Part shown: positions 1 through 8,100 of the stretch, piece after piece
How positions within the stretch are numbered: the stretch's first letter is position 1
Layout: every line of letters starts with the position of its first letter
Assembly (NCBI RefSeq): GCF_016595465.1
Contig: NZ_JAENIK010000005.1
Span: 29,113-93,112 of the forward strand
From: Luteolibacter yonseiensis
GTDB taxonomy: Bacteria; Verrucomicrobiota; Verrucomicrobiia; Verrucomicrobiales; Akkermansiaceae
Direction of reading: 5' to 3'
Length of the DNA: 64,000 nucleotides
Position numbers and translations under genes: made by a program
Notes under the pieces: generated by a model
What the model was told of the DNA's origin: nothing
Databases searched by the model: none
What the model saw: only the letters and a program-made list of their open reading frames with translations

Positions 1-542
1 CGGATGGGGGCGACGGGGGTGGTTTTTATTTCGGGGGCTGATGTGCCTGCGGCATGGATGGTGTCCCACAGGGCTTTGTCCTTGCCGGCGGAGTCGATGG
101 TTTTTTCGGCGTAGGCGACGAGGTTCCCTGTTTCGTCGAGGGCGTTGAAGATGATCCGGTCCTTGTTTTCGCCGTAGAGGTGGTAGGATTCGTAGTAGCC
201 CCGCCGGCCATCCCTCACTCCGGGCCTGACGGTGGGGACGTGGATGGTGGCGAGGCCGAGGTTTTTGATTCCGGAGCCGGTGGTTTTCCGGTAGAGCATC
301 CAGCCGTCGTTGGCGCTGAGGTCGGGGCGGCTTACGAAGATTTCGTCGGTGCCGTCGCCGTCGATGTCGAACTCGAAGTATTGGAGGTCGGCATGGATGC
401 TTTCCGGTGTGGTCTCGGGCGTCTGGAAGTTGTCGGTGACGGAGATGGCGAAATTTTCGAGCGCCTCGTCGAGTGCGGTGGCGGCGTGGGAGCCGGCGGT
501 GGTGAGCAGCAGCAGGATCAGGGGGAGTGCCGATGCTTTCAT
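1..542 (-). CDS. Secreted protein with FG-GAP-like calcium motif, C-terminus cut by window edge
   Basis: An open frame runs from ATG at 542 to the window edge with no stop (180 codons). The N-terminus is a clear signal peptide: MKAS, a hydrophobic LPLILLLLTT stretch and a likely cleavage after SHA. Near residue 53 lies DIDGDGTDEIFV, an Asp-rich loop typical of FG-GAP/VCBS calcium-binding repeats. The rest (YYESYHLYGENKDRIIF) could not be assigned to a family. The protein is probably exported. The hairpin repeats at 654 and 900 lie upstream and no promoter was evident. The function is unknown and the C-terminal part is outside the window. Confidence 0.72.
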   Translation of the reverse strand, partial: MKASALPLILLLLTTAGSHAATALDEALENFAISVTDNFQTPETTPESIHADLQYFEFDIDGDGTDEIFVSRPDLSANDGWMLYRKTTGSGIKNLGLATIHVPTVRPGVRDGRRGYYESYHLYGENKDRIIFNALDETGNLVAYAEKTIDSAGKDKALWDTIHAAGTSAPEIKTTPVAPI

Positions 543-653
543 GGGCCATGATGTGGCATGGTTGCGGCGGCTTGGGCGAGGTTTTAACGCCTGGTTTTTT
601 ACGATGGCGTGAGTCGTGAAGGGACGGGATCGAACGTGGAGCGGTGCGCCACG

Positions 654-751
654 GATGCCGTCCCTTCAGGACTCCGGTAATGGTGGGGATATTTCCCGGG
701 GCTGCGCGGTGCTTGCCCCGGGCTGTCTCATTCCGCACCGTTGGTGCTGGA
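654..751 (+). repeat. Three-hairpin interspersed repeat, copy A1
   Basis: Starts GATGCCGTCC and ends GGTGCTGGA. It contains three inverted repeats in fixed order: GTCC/GGAC, CCCGGGG/CCCCGGG and GCACC/GGTGC. A shared flank begins about 37 nt 5' with AAGGGACG. Confidence 0.85.
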
Positions 752-899
752 GGATGCCGGTGGAGCGCCAATCCATGGTTAGGCTTTCCATAGTTCGGCT
801 TGTGAAATGGAGGAAAGTCAGGGGCAATGTCCCGGGAAAAGGGCCCGAGTATCACGGAGTCCTGAGGGGACGTGGTCGAGGGAGAAGCGTCGCGCCACG

Positions 900-998
900 G
901 ATGCCGTCCCTTCAGGACTCCGGTAAATGGTGGGGACATTTCCCGGGGCTGCGCGGTGCTTGCCCCGGGCTGTCTCATTCCGCACCTTTGGTGCTGGA
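900..998 (+). repeat. Three-hairpin interspersed repeat, copy A2
   Basis: Nearly identical to copy A1 and only 150 nt from it, in the same orientation. Middle stem CCCGGGG/CCCCGGG. Followed by GATGGAAGATGGAAG, a short 7-bp tandem repeat. Confidence 0.85.
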
Positions 999-1034
999 GG
1001 ATGGAAGATGGAAGATGGAAGAGGGGCGGGCGTG

Positions 1035-1481
1035 TCAGGCTTCCCGGCTTTGGGGGATGCGGGCGGTGACCTTGATTTCGAATTGGAAGCCGGCGAGCCA
1101 GTTCACGCCGACGGCGGTGATGTTCGGGGCGGGATCGCGGAAGAATTTTTTGAGTTCTTCGAGGGCGAAGCCGACGCTGGCTTCGGGATCGATGAGGTAG
1201 AGGGTGACGTCGACGACGTCGTCGGAGTTGCAGGCGGCGGCTTCGAGCACGCCCTGGAGGTTGGCGAAGGCGAGGCGGATCTGGGCCTGGAGGTCGGGTT
1301 CGGGAGTGCCGTCCTGCAGGGCTCCGACCATGCCGGAGACGAAGAGGAGGTCGCCGGAGCGGATGGCGGGCGAGTAGCCGTGCTCACGGTAGAGGGTGTG
1401 CGGGTGTTCGGGGAAGATGGCTTGGCGGGTGCTCATGGTGTTGGCGTTTGGTGGGGTGGACAGCCATTCCGGATAACTCAT
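1035..1481 (-). CDS. RidA (YjgF/YER057c/UK114) family protein
   Basis: RidA-family proteins form trimers. The best-known members deaminate reactive enamine/imine intermediates released by PLP enzymes, and act in the cytosol. Seen here: the usual opening RQAIFPEH, the glycine-rich SGDLLFVSGMVG segment, LQGVLEAAACNSDDVVDVTLYLID, and the C-terminal strand FEIKVTARIP. The Arg of the family's substrate-binding VEI-x-x-A/R tail appears as KVTAR. This start has GGAG five nt upstream. A second in-frame ATG at 1436 gives a protein of more usual length (133 aa) but lacks a ribosome site, so the start is not settled. The neighbours do not indicate a pathway. Confidence 0.85.
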   Translation of the reverse strand: MSYPEWLSTPPNANTMSTRQAIFPEHPHTLYREHGYSPAIRSGDLLFVSGMVGALQDGTPEPDLQAQIRLAFANLQGVLEAAACNSDDVVDVTLYLIDPEASVGFALEELKKFFRDPAPNITAVGVNWLAGFQFEIKVTARIPQSREA

Positions 1482-1505
1482 TTTTCTCCGGCCGCAAGGG
1501 GAGTT

Positions 1506-1743
1506 TGATGATCGATGAGGGGAAGGGTTGATGGTTGAGAGTTGATGGTTGATGGAAAGAGAGGAGGAAGATCGCGAGGAGAGGTGTCGGGTGGGCGGTG
1601 GGTTGTGGAAGAGAAGATTTTACCGCAAAGGTGCGAAGGGAAGGATCGATGAGAGATGAGGGTGAGCGATGATCGATGATCGATGGGTGACAGAGGGGGG
1701 AATCGAAACGCGGAGGACGCGGAGTGCGGGGAGGAAGAAGCGG
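1506..1743 (+). repeat. Long oriented intergenic repeat, copy B1
   Basis: Composite repeat: GATCGATGAGGGGAAG, GAGTTGATGG, AAAGAGAGGAGG, then TTTTACCGCAAAGG, then AATCGAAACGCGGAGGACGC. The same blocks in the same order occur at 27316, 32495, 47247 and 49540, with shorter versions at 3567 and 54098. No protein reading frame is shared among copies. Confidence 0.75.
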
Positions 1744-1821
1744 AGGGAGAGTCGGCGGGAGAGTCGGAGGGAGAGCGGTGAGCGAAGAAGAGTTGATGGT
1801 TGGTGGAAAGAGGGGAGGAGG

Positions 1822-1882
1822 ATGGACAGGATGTCCACGGCACGTTGCTGTCAGGATGAGCGCGCTGCTTTTTGCCGCTGGT
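1822..1882 (+). repeat. Short hairpin repeat, copy 1 of 2
   Basis: ATGGACAGGATGTCCACGGC contains the inverted pair GGACA/TGTCC. The following CAGGATGA-CGCGCT segment is also shared with the copy at 46684. Confidence 0.6.
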
Positions 1883-1966
1883 GGGGGCGTCGTTCGGACG
1901 GGGGGCGGTTGGAGGCCGCCGCGGCGTGGGGCGACGGGGGATCGCCGCCACACCGGGTGACGGGCG

Positions 1967-2725
1967 TTACAGTTGGCCGGGGGTGCGGGCTGCGGCCCAG
2001 GCGATGGCGTCGGCTCCGGCGGGGAGGAAGGCGGGGGCGCCGGGGTCGGTGACGGAGGTCCAGACGGCTTCGGCGACGTCGGTGGCATGGGTGACGGGGT
2101 CGGTGGATTCTTCCCAGGCGGTGAAGATTTTTTGTGCCATTCCGGCGTATTCGTCGGGGATGCCGAGCATTTGGGCGCGGGCGTTTTCACCGAAGCGGGT
2201 GCCGGGGGCGTAGCCGGGGAGGACGAGGGTGGCGCGGATGCCGAAGGGCTGGAGCTCGAGGGCGAGGGACCGGGTGAAGGCGTTCACGGCGGCCTTGCTG
2301 GCGGTGTAGATGGAGAGCAGGAGGAGGGGTCTGAGGGTGACGGTGGAGGTGACGTTGACGATGACTCCGGCGCGGCGTTCGCGGAATTGGGGGATGACGG
2401 CCTGGGTGACGGCCATGGTGCCGAAGGTGTTGGTCTCGAAGATTTCGCGGATTTTTTCGAGCGGGGTTCCTTCGAGGGAGTTGAGGAAGCCGATGCCGGC
2501 GTTGTTGACGAGGGCGTCGATGGGGCCGGCTTGTTCGACGGCGGCGCGGATGCTTGCGGCGTTGGTGACATCCAGCGGCAGGATGCGGAGGTGTTCGGAG
2601 CGCGGGAGGGCGTCCTCGTCGGGCACGCGCATGGTGGCGACGACCTTCCAGCCGCGTGCGAGGAAGTGGCTGGCGATTTCCTGGCCGAAGCCGGAGGAGC
2701 ATCCGGTGATGAGTATGGTTTTCAT
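1967..2725 (-). CDS. Short-chain dehydrogenase/reductase (SDR)
   Basis: Classical NAD(P)-dependent SDR, 252 aa, the usual length. The Rossmann motif TGCSSGFG is at residues 7-14, NNAG (VNNAGIGF) near residue 78, and the active-site Tyr and Lys in YTASK near residue 145, with the preceding Ser in NVTSTVT. ATG at 2725 is chosen because MKTILITG begins the Rossmann strand directly; the upstream in-frame extension lies in the promoter region. It reads divergently from a TetR-type regulator. A good promoter overlapped by an inverted repeat lies between them, so control by that regulator is likely. The substrate cannot be told from sequence. Confidence 0.92.
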   Translation of the reverse strand: MKTILITGCSSGFGQEIASHFLARGWKVVATMRVPDEDALPRSEHLRILPLDVTNAASIRAAVEQAGPIDALVNNAGIGFLNSLEGTPLEKIREIFETNTFGTMAVTQAVIPQFRERRAGVIVNVTSTVTLRPLLLLSIYTASKAAVNAFTRSLALELQPFGIRATLVLPGYAPGTRFGENARAQMLGIPDEYAGMAQKIFTAWEESTDPVTHATDVAEAVWTSVTDPGAPAFLPAGADAIAWAAARTPGQL

Positions 2726-2772
2726 GTGGGTTGGTCTGTTTTGGGGTGAGGGGTGAGCTGCTGTCACCAGGG

Positions 2773-2802
2773 TTAGTAGAAGTGATATTACGAGACTGTC
2801 AA
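2773..2802 (-). promoter_or_regulatory. Sigma-70-like promoter of the SDR gene
   Basis: On the minus strand TTGACA (2802-2797) is followed after 18 nt by TACTAA (2778-2773), about 50 nt before the SDR start. Both hexamers are close to consensus. Confidence 0.55.
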
Positions 2803-2828
2803 GTTTCGGAACGAATAAGTTTCGTAAT
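2787..2828. promoter_or_regulatory. Putative TetR-family operator
   Basis: ATTACGAGAC (2787-2796) is inverted as GTTTCGTAAT (2819-2828), 9 of 10 matching. Inside lies a direct repeat AAGTTTCG at 2801-2808 and 2817-2824. The site covers the -35 hexamer of the SDR promoter. Binding by the adjacent TetR protein is inferred. Confidence 0.5.
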
Positions 2829-2917
2829 TGTGTTTTCAGGCGGCAGGCGGATGTTTTTTACATTCCCATCCGGTGGGGGTCTGGGGCAGGGTCGGGGCTG
2901 GAGCACGAAGGGGCGAT

Positions 2918-3559
2918 ATGAGGAAACCAGCGAAAAAGCAGACGGCGGCGGTGGCGGCGGGCGGGGTGAAGCCGGCGAAGGCGCTCGGGCGGAAGCGGGA
3001 TCCGGAGCGGGACGGGGATTTCCTGGAGGCGACGCTGCACATCCTGGCGGAGGCGGGCTTCGACAGCATGACGATGGATCTGGTGGCGGCGCGGGTGAAG
3101 GCGGGGAAGGCGACGCTTTACCGGCGGTGGGAGTCGAAGGAACTGCTGGTGCGTGACGCGCTGATCAGCATGAGCCGGAACTCGATCGAGGTGGACCAGC
3201 TGCCGGATACGGGAAACCTGAGGGACGACCTGCTGGCGGTGGTGAAGCCGCATTCGCTGGAGTACAGCGAGCGGAAGCTCAAGGTGCTGGCGGGGCTGGG
3301 ATCGTTCACGACGCAGCACCAGAAGTCATACGACGAGGCGCTGGCGGGGATCTTCGGGCCGTGGATCGAGGTGAACACGGCGCTGATGAAGCGGGCGGTG
3401 GAGCGCGGGGAACTGCCGGAGGGCGCGGACATCGCGGCGGCGTGCGAGGTGATCGTCTCGATGACGGCGTTCCGGACGAGCATCGAGCGGAGACAGTTCG
3501 ACCGGGAGAGTTATGTGAGGCTGCTGGATATCCTGATTCCCGGGTTGAAGGGGGGATGA
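2918..3559 (+). CDS. TetR/AcrR family transcriptional regulator
   Basis: A 213-aa protein with a Lys/Ala-rich tail at residues 1-27 followed by the TetR helix-turn-helix: LHILAEAGFDSMTMDLVAARV then KAGKATLYRRWESKELL (residues about 45-85). The C-terminal ligand domain (GLGSFTTQHQKSYDEALAGIFGPWI) resembles the TetR_C_16/TetR_C_11 kind in length and layout, though the subfamily is uncertain. ATG at 2918 has AAGGGG upstream. It lies divergent to the SDR gene with an inverted repeat between, the usual arrangement for a local repressor that responds to a small molecule handled by its neighbour. Repression of the SDR gene and of itself is inferred. Confidence 0.9.
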   Translation: MRKPAKKQTAAVAAGGVKPAKALGRKRDPERDGDFLEATLHILAEAGFDSMTMDLVAARVKAGKATLYRRWESKELLVRDALISMSRNSIEVDQLPDTGNLRDDLLAVVKPHSLEYSERKLKVLAGLGSFTTQHQKSYDEALAGIFGPWIEVNTALMKRAVERGELPEGADIAAACEVIVSMTAFRTSIERRQFDRESYVRLLDILIPGLKGG

Positions 3560-3566
3560 GGCTTGG

Positions 3567-3612
3567 AAGAAGATTTACCGCAAAGTCGCGAAGAGCGCGA
3601 AGGGGCGCAAAG
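3567..3612 (+). repeat. Fragment of repeat B
   Basis: AAGATTTACCGCAAAGTCGC followed by GAAGAGCGCGAAGG, the central block of repeat B without its flanks. Confidence 0.5.
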
Positions 3613-3723
3613 GAAAGTGGGCGAAGGCGAGGGAAGATGTGCGGAGCAGGCCGCCTCTTTTCTCCTGCCTGCCATCATTCCTCATGTCGGCGGAATGGGG
3701 AGATCATGAGACTACGGTATGGC

Positions 3724-3978
3724 TCAGGGCGGGGGAGCATTGATGTATTCCATCCGTTTCCAATTCGCTTCGATGCCTTTGCTCCGGGCATATTCCTCGA
3801 AGCGGAAATCCGGCATCGACAGGTCCGCCGCCGTTCCTTCCCAGATCGATTCGCATTCGCGACAGAGCACGAACATTTTCGACTCCAGATCGGGCAAGCG
3901 GACCAAGTTCAATCCGCTTTGCCCACAACATGGACAGTCCAGATCCGGCGGATCTCCGATTTTGATTTCAATTTTCAT
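3724..3978 (-). CDS. Small zinc-ribbon-like protein
   Basis: An 84-aa protein starting MKIEIKIGDPPD. It has two Cys pairs, CPCCGQ near residue 15 and CREC near residue 40, which fit a four-Cys zinc site. The second half (DFRFEEYARSKGIEANWKRMEY) is acidic and probably helical. The family is not recognised. A near-identical C-terminal half is found as a truncated copy at 13467-13606, so the gene has been partly duplicated within this window. An in-frame start 10 codons upstream (4008) is possible but less natural. Cytosolic location is likely because there is no signal or membrane segment. Confidence 0.7.
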   Translation of the reverse strand: MKIEIKIGDPPDLDCPCCGQSGLNLVRLPDLESKMFVLCRECESIWEGTAADLSMPDFRFEEYARSKGIEANWKRMEYINAPPP

Positions 3979-4119
3979 GGCACCGGATTTGTTGGCAGGA
4001 CCCCACATTCATCACGCCGGTAGTGCCGGGGGCAAGACGATACGGATTTTTTGGCCGGGCGAGGGGGGGCGTGAGGGCGGTGGGGTTTTCCGTGGAGCGG
4101 GCCGCCGGGACGGAGCCGG

Positions 4120-5169
4120 TCATTCTTTTTCGGGGTCGGTTTCCTGGTAGCCGAAGCTGGTGCCTTTGAGGGATGCGAGGTTGCGGGAGCCGGGTTTCTG
4201 GTTGAGCCATGAGGTCATGGTGATGGCGGATTCCCCGACCTGGGTGTCTCCGTCGACCTCGAGGACCAGGCGTCCGTAGCTGCCGTCCGGGAATTTGACG
4301 AAGTAGCGGCCGGATTTGATTCTTTTCCATTTATCCTGGGGCTGGCTGGCGCGTGCCTCGAGGTGGATGGTTTCCTTGTATCCCTGTTCGGGGGCTTCGA
4401 ACATGATGGAGTCTCCGCTCCAGAGGAAGCCTCCGCCGGGGATGGCGGCGTCCAGGCTCCAGTCGAAGCGCATTCCATAGCCTCCGTCGGGAAGGGTGAG
4501 GCAGTCGCTCTTGAAGCGGAATTCGATGGCGTGGGGACCCTCGCCGTTTTCCGAGTCGAGGGAGATCCTGCGTGGTGTGCCGTCGATGGGAAGCTTCCAG
4601 CGGGTTTCCTTGGTATAGGACATGGGCTCGGGCGTGCCGATGTCATGAAGGACGAGGGCGAGCGGGGTGGCGGGATTACTGTAGCGTTTTCCGGGGGCGG
4701 CGCCGTCCGCATACTCCACCATGGATGAGGAGGCGGGTCCCGAGAGGGGTGGAATCCGCAGGTAGCCTTCCTTGCTGGCCTTCACTCCCATGGAGACGCC
4801 GTTCAATCCCGTGACGGAGAATTTTCCGTCGGCATCGGTCACCAGGGTGACCTTGGTTTCCGACGAGGATCCGTCCGCCAGCGGACTGCTGACGGGAGTC
4901 AGTTCGATCTTCGCTCCCGGCACGGGAGCGCCGTGTTGGTCCGTGACGATTCCGTAGAGTTCGATAGGGGTGCTGAAGGCGTCCAGCAGGGACTGGACCG
5001 GACCGTTTCCCATCGCGACCGCGTGGCTGGGAGAGCGGCCGGCGGGAAGCCGGCTTTCGTGAGATCCGGGTTTGTCGTCGGTCCGGCAGTAGCGGACGAG
5101 CAGGATGACAAGCAGCGCTCCTGCTCCGATCTTGTAGAGGTGGGATTTCTTGAATTCCGCCATGGTCAT
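4120..5169 (-). CDS. Membrane-anchored protein with carboxypeptidase-regulatory-like domain
   Basis: A 349-aa protein. An N-terminal hydrophobic stretch (YKIGAGALLVILLVRY, residues about 12-27) should anchor it in the inner membrane. Residues 70-140 match the CarboxypepD_reg beta-sandwich pattern: GIVTDQHGAPVPGAKI, VTDADGKFSVTGL, VKASKEGYLR. The C-terminal half (KLPIDGTPRRISL to the Asp-rich end) is unassigned. Its ATG overlaps the TGA of the giant gene upstream as ATGA (5166-5169), so the two are translationally coupled in one operon. A second ATG two codons later could also serve. A similar pair (giant gene then CarbReg-like gene) occurs at 13822-21470, which suggests the small partner works with the giant protein at the cell surface. 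The function is unknown. Confidence 0.75.
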   Translation of the reverse strand: MTMAEFKKSHLYKIGAGALLVILLVRYCRTDDKPGSHESRLPAGRSPSHAVAMGNGPVQSLLDAFSTPIELYGIVTDQHGAPVPGAKIELTPVSSPLADGSSSETKVTLVTDADGKFSVTGLNGVSMGVKASKEGYLRIPPLSGPASSSMVEYADGAAPGKRYSNPATPLALVLHDIGTPEPMSYTKETRWKLPIDGTPRRISLDSENGEGPHAIEFRFKSDCLTLPDGGYGMRFDWSLDAAIPGGGFLWSGDSIMFEAPEQGYKETIHLEARASQPQDKWKRIKSGRYFVKFPDGSYGRLVLEVDGDTQVGESAITMTSWLNQKPGSRNLASLKGTSFGYQETDPEKE

Positions 5170-8100
5170 TTGGCCTCGAGTTTGATGACCAGTTTCTCCC
5201 AGAACAAGCTGGTGGATTGGTAATTCCACTGCCATTCGGCGCTGTGGGTGCTGCCGAACCCGCCGTGGGCGACGCCTTCGCCCCAGTCGTCCATATTCTG
5301 ATGGGCGAAGACGGCTCCCCGGGTCCTGAGGTCGGAACCCGCGGTGCGTGTCAGGGATTTGGTGACGAAGCCGAAGGCTTCGGCAACGTTGGTCACCTCC
5401 ACTTTCGTGGGTCCCGTGTCTCTCGTCATTTTGTAGGGGAAGCTCCCGGTCGGCGCGGCCCGGTATGAGTAGCCGTGGATGAGGTCCGGTTTGTAGAGGT
5501 GGTTGTTGGCCACCCAATTGCCGAGGGCGCTGTCGTTGGGCAGACCGAAGTTGAAGAAGTTCGGCGCTCCGGCCACGTTGTGGAATTTGTCCTTGAGGCC
5601 GTAGGTGTCGCGGAAGGTTGGCGACGGGTCAAGGTCCGGACACTCCTGGGCGGAGCCGGATGGAAATATATAACCGAGGAACTCCGAGGTTCCCGGATCA
5701 TACCTCAGGGCGGTATTGTTGTCGTATGCCATGGCGCTCATCGCGGCATTGCACATGGAGTAGTTCTTGACCTGCATTCCGGCCCTGAGTGCGGAACCCA
5801 CGACCACGTTGCCCATGCTGTGGGCGAATATGCACCTCCGTGCGGGGTAGGGCAGGCCATTGACAAACTGGGCCATCGCGGGACCACAGAGCCATGCCCG
5901 GTATTCGCTGGGGTTGTAGGTGAGCACGCCGTCGGCTCCGGAGAAGGTGGCCCAGCGGAAGGCATAGAAGTCTCCCTTGAATCCCTGGTGCCAGAGGCGC
6001 TTGAAGGAGGTCTGGGAGTTCTGCATGGAGTAGTTGTAGGTGTTGTTCCAGCCGTGGACGTAGACCATGGAGACGGGTTCCGCATCCGGGTCGGGGGAAT
6101 AGGGCCAGTTGTAGGGATCCCATGTCCAGGTTTGGGCCGGAGGGTTGGTGCTCACCCAGGGTTGGGGGATCTGCTCGGCCTCGTTCTGGATGCGGGCACG
6201 GCGGTACATGTTCCGGACGTCGAGCAGATTGATCCATGTGCCGGCGCTTTCTCCGATCTTGGTGCCGTTCTTGTTCATGACGACCATGGCGAGTTTGCCG
6301 AGACCCACCGATTCTCCCTCGAAGATGAAGTTCGCGGTGCTGTCGCTCCGGTGGCTCCAGAAGGAGGGCGGGATCTGGACGAGTCCGTCGCTTGAGGTGA
6401 AGCAGGCTTCCGAGCGTTGTCTTGTCGCGGCGGTGCCGTTGTTGAGGTAGGACAGGCTTCCCCAAGGATCCTGGTTCGGCCAGACCTTGATCCGTGGTTT
6501 TCCGGATTTGATTTCGGTGAACTTGAGGCCCACCTTGATTTCGCCGCTTACCAGATCCCTGGTGCTGAAGCCGGTGTTGAGGTTGAGACGGGTGAAGTCC
6601 TCGAGGTCCCTGTTGGTCTTGATCTGGTTGTCGAGCCAGTCACGGTCGTTGGTCCCGAACTCCGGATCCTCGCTGTCCTCGTCTTCGTCATTGTCGTTGT
6701 TGATCCAGAAGCGGAAGGGTTTGGCGACGGTGGCCTTGCTCTCGTCATAGCTGAGGTAACCGTCGCGGTTGGTGTCGACATTGGGGCCTCCGAGGCGGCT
6801 GCCGCTGATCCTTACCTGGACAACTTCGTTCTCCCCGGCCTCGGCGACCTTGTAGATGGTCCGTGTCTCACCCGCCGGGACGATGATGATTTCGATGCTG
6901 TTGGTGACGCCGATTTCGGTATCCATGTCCGGAGTGCGGGTCCTGGCGATGTAAACGACCTCCGGGTTGGTCTTGGATGCGGTGACTTCGATCTTGATGT
7001 CCTCGACGTCCTCGTATGGGCCGGTATATCCCTTGGAAAAGATGCGGCCAGTGATGAGCTGGTCGAGGTGGGTGGGCTCATAGGCCTGGGCCGGCCATGG
7101 AAGGGAGTTGAAGTTCCGCGCCAGATAGGAACGGACGTCCGAAATCCGTTCCTCATGGGTGAGCGGCCGGCCGAGGACGATCTTGTGTTCGTATCCGGTG
7201 CTGGTATGGGATTGTTCGTCGTCCTTGGAGGCGTCGTTGTTGATCCAGGTCGGGAAGTTGTCGAAATAGGGAGACCAGGAGGATGGAGGATCGGTTTTGG
7301 TGGTTTCCTGTCCTGCGGAGGGGGTGTTTCCCCAGACTTCGGTGGTGGTGGTGGTGCCTTGCGCCGTGGCTGTCTTGAGGGCGGCTGTGGTCTTGGATTT
7401 GAGATAGCCGCCGCTGCCGCTCGGCGGGGTCTTGAGTTCCCAGCTCTCGTTGTGATGTCCCCATGTGGAGACCGTCTCTTCCCAGTGGATAGTCGCTTCG
7501 TGTTGGTAGAATCCCGGCATTTCGAAGGTGGTGATGTCCGATTCCCCGGGTTCCGTCACCGTCCACTGGGATTCCTTGGTATAGTTGTAGTCTTCCGATT
7601 CGGTGTCGTTGTCAGTGTCCGTGTCGTCGCCGGAGTCATAGATCTTGGTTTCCGTCTTCTTGAGGTAGCAGACGGGGACTTCCGCGATGACATTCGGATC
7701 GTAGTTGGGTGCGGTCGTGGGATCATACAGTCCCGGGTAGCCCGAGGAATGGTAGGCGGATGCGCGGCGAAGCTTGACGGAGTATTTGGGGGTGTCTCCG
7801 GCCTGGTTGCCGGAGCCGGCGTTCTGGCCGCTTCCGTGGGAGTTCTGGTAGTCCTCGACCATGTTGAGGCCGTATTGGGTGTTGCCGGAGGAGGGGTTGA
7901 CGTTGGTGAGGAGGGTGGGGGTCTGGCCGCTGGTGTAGAGCCACTGGGCGTAGTTTTTCTCCCAGTCGTCCGGGATGCCGTCGGCATCGGTGTCGGTGTT
8001 GGGGATGAGCTGGACGATGCCCAGGGCGGAATAGCTGTGGGAGCTGATGATGCCGCCGGAGGAGATGTGGATGGGCAGGAGAGCGCTCGCGCTGGTGGAA

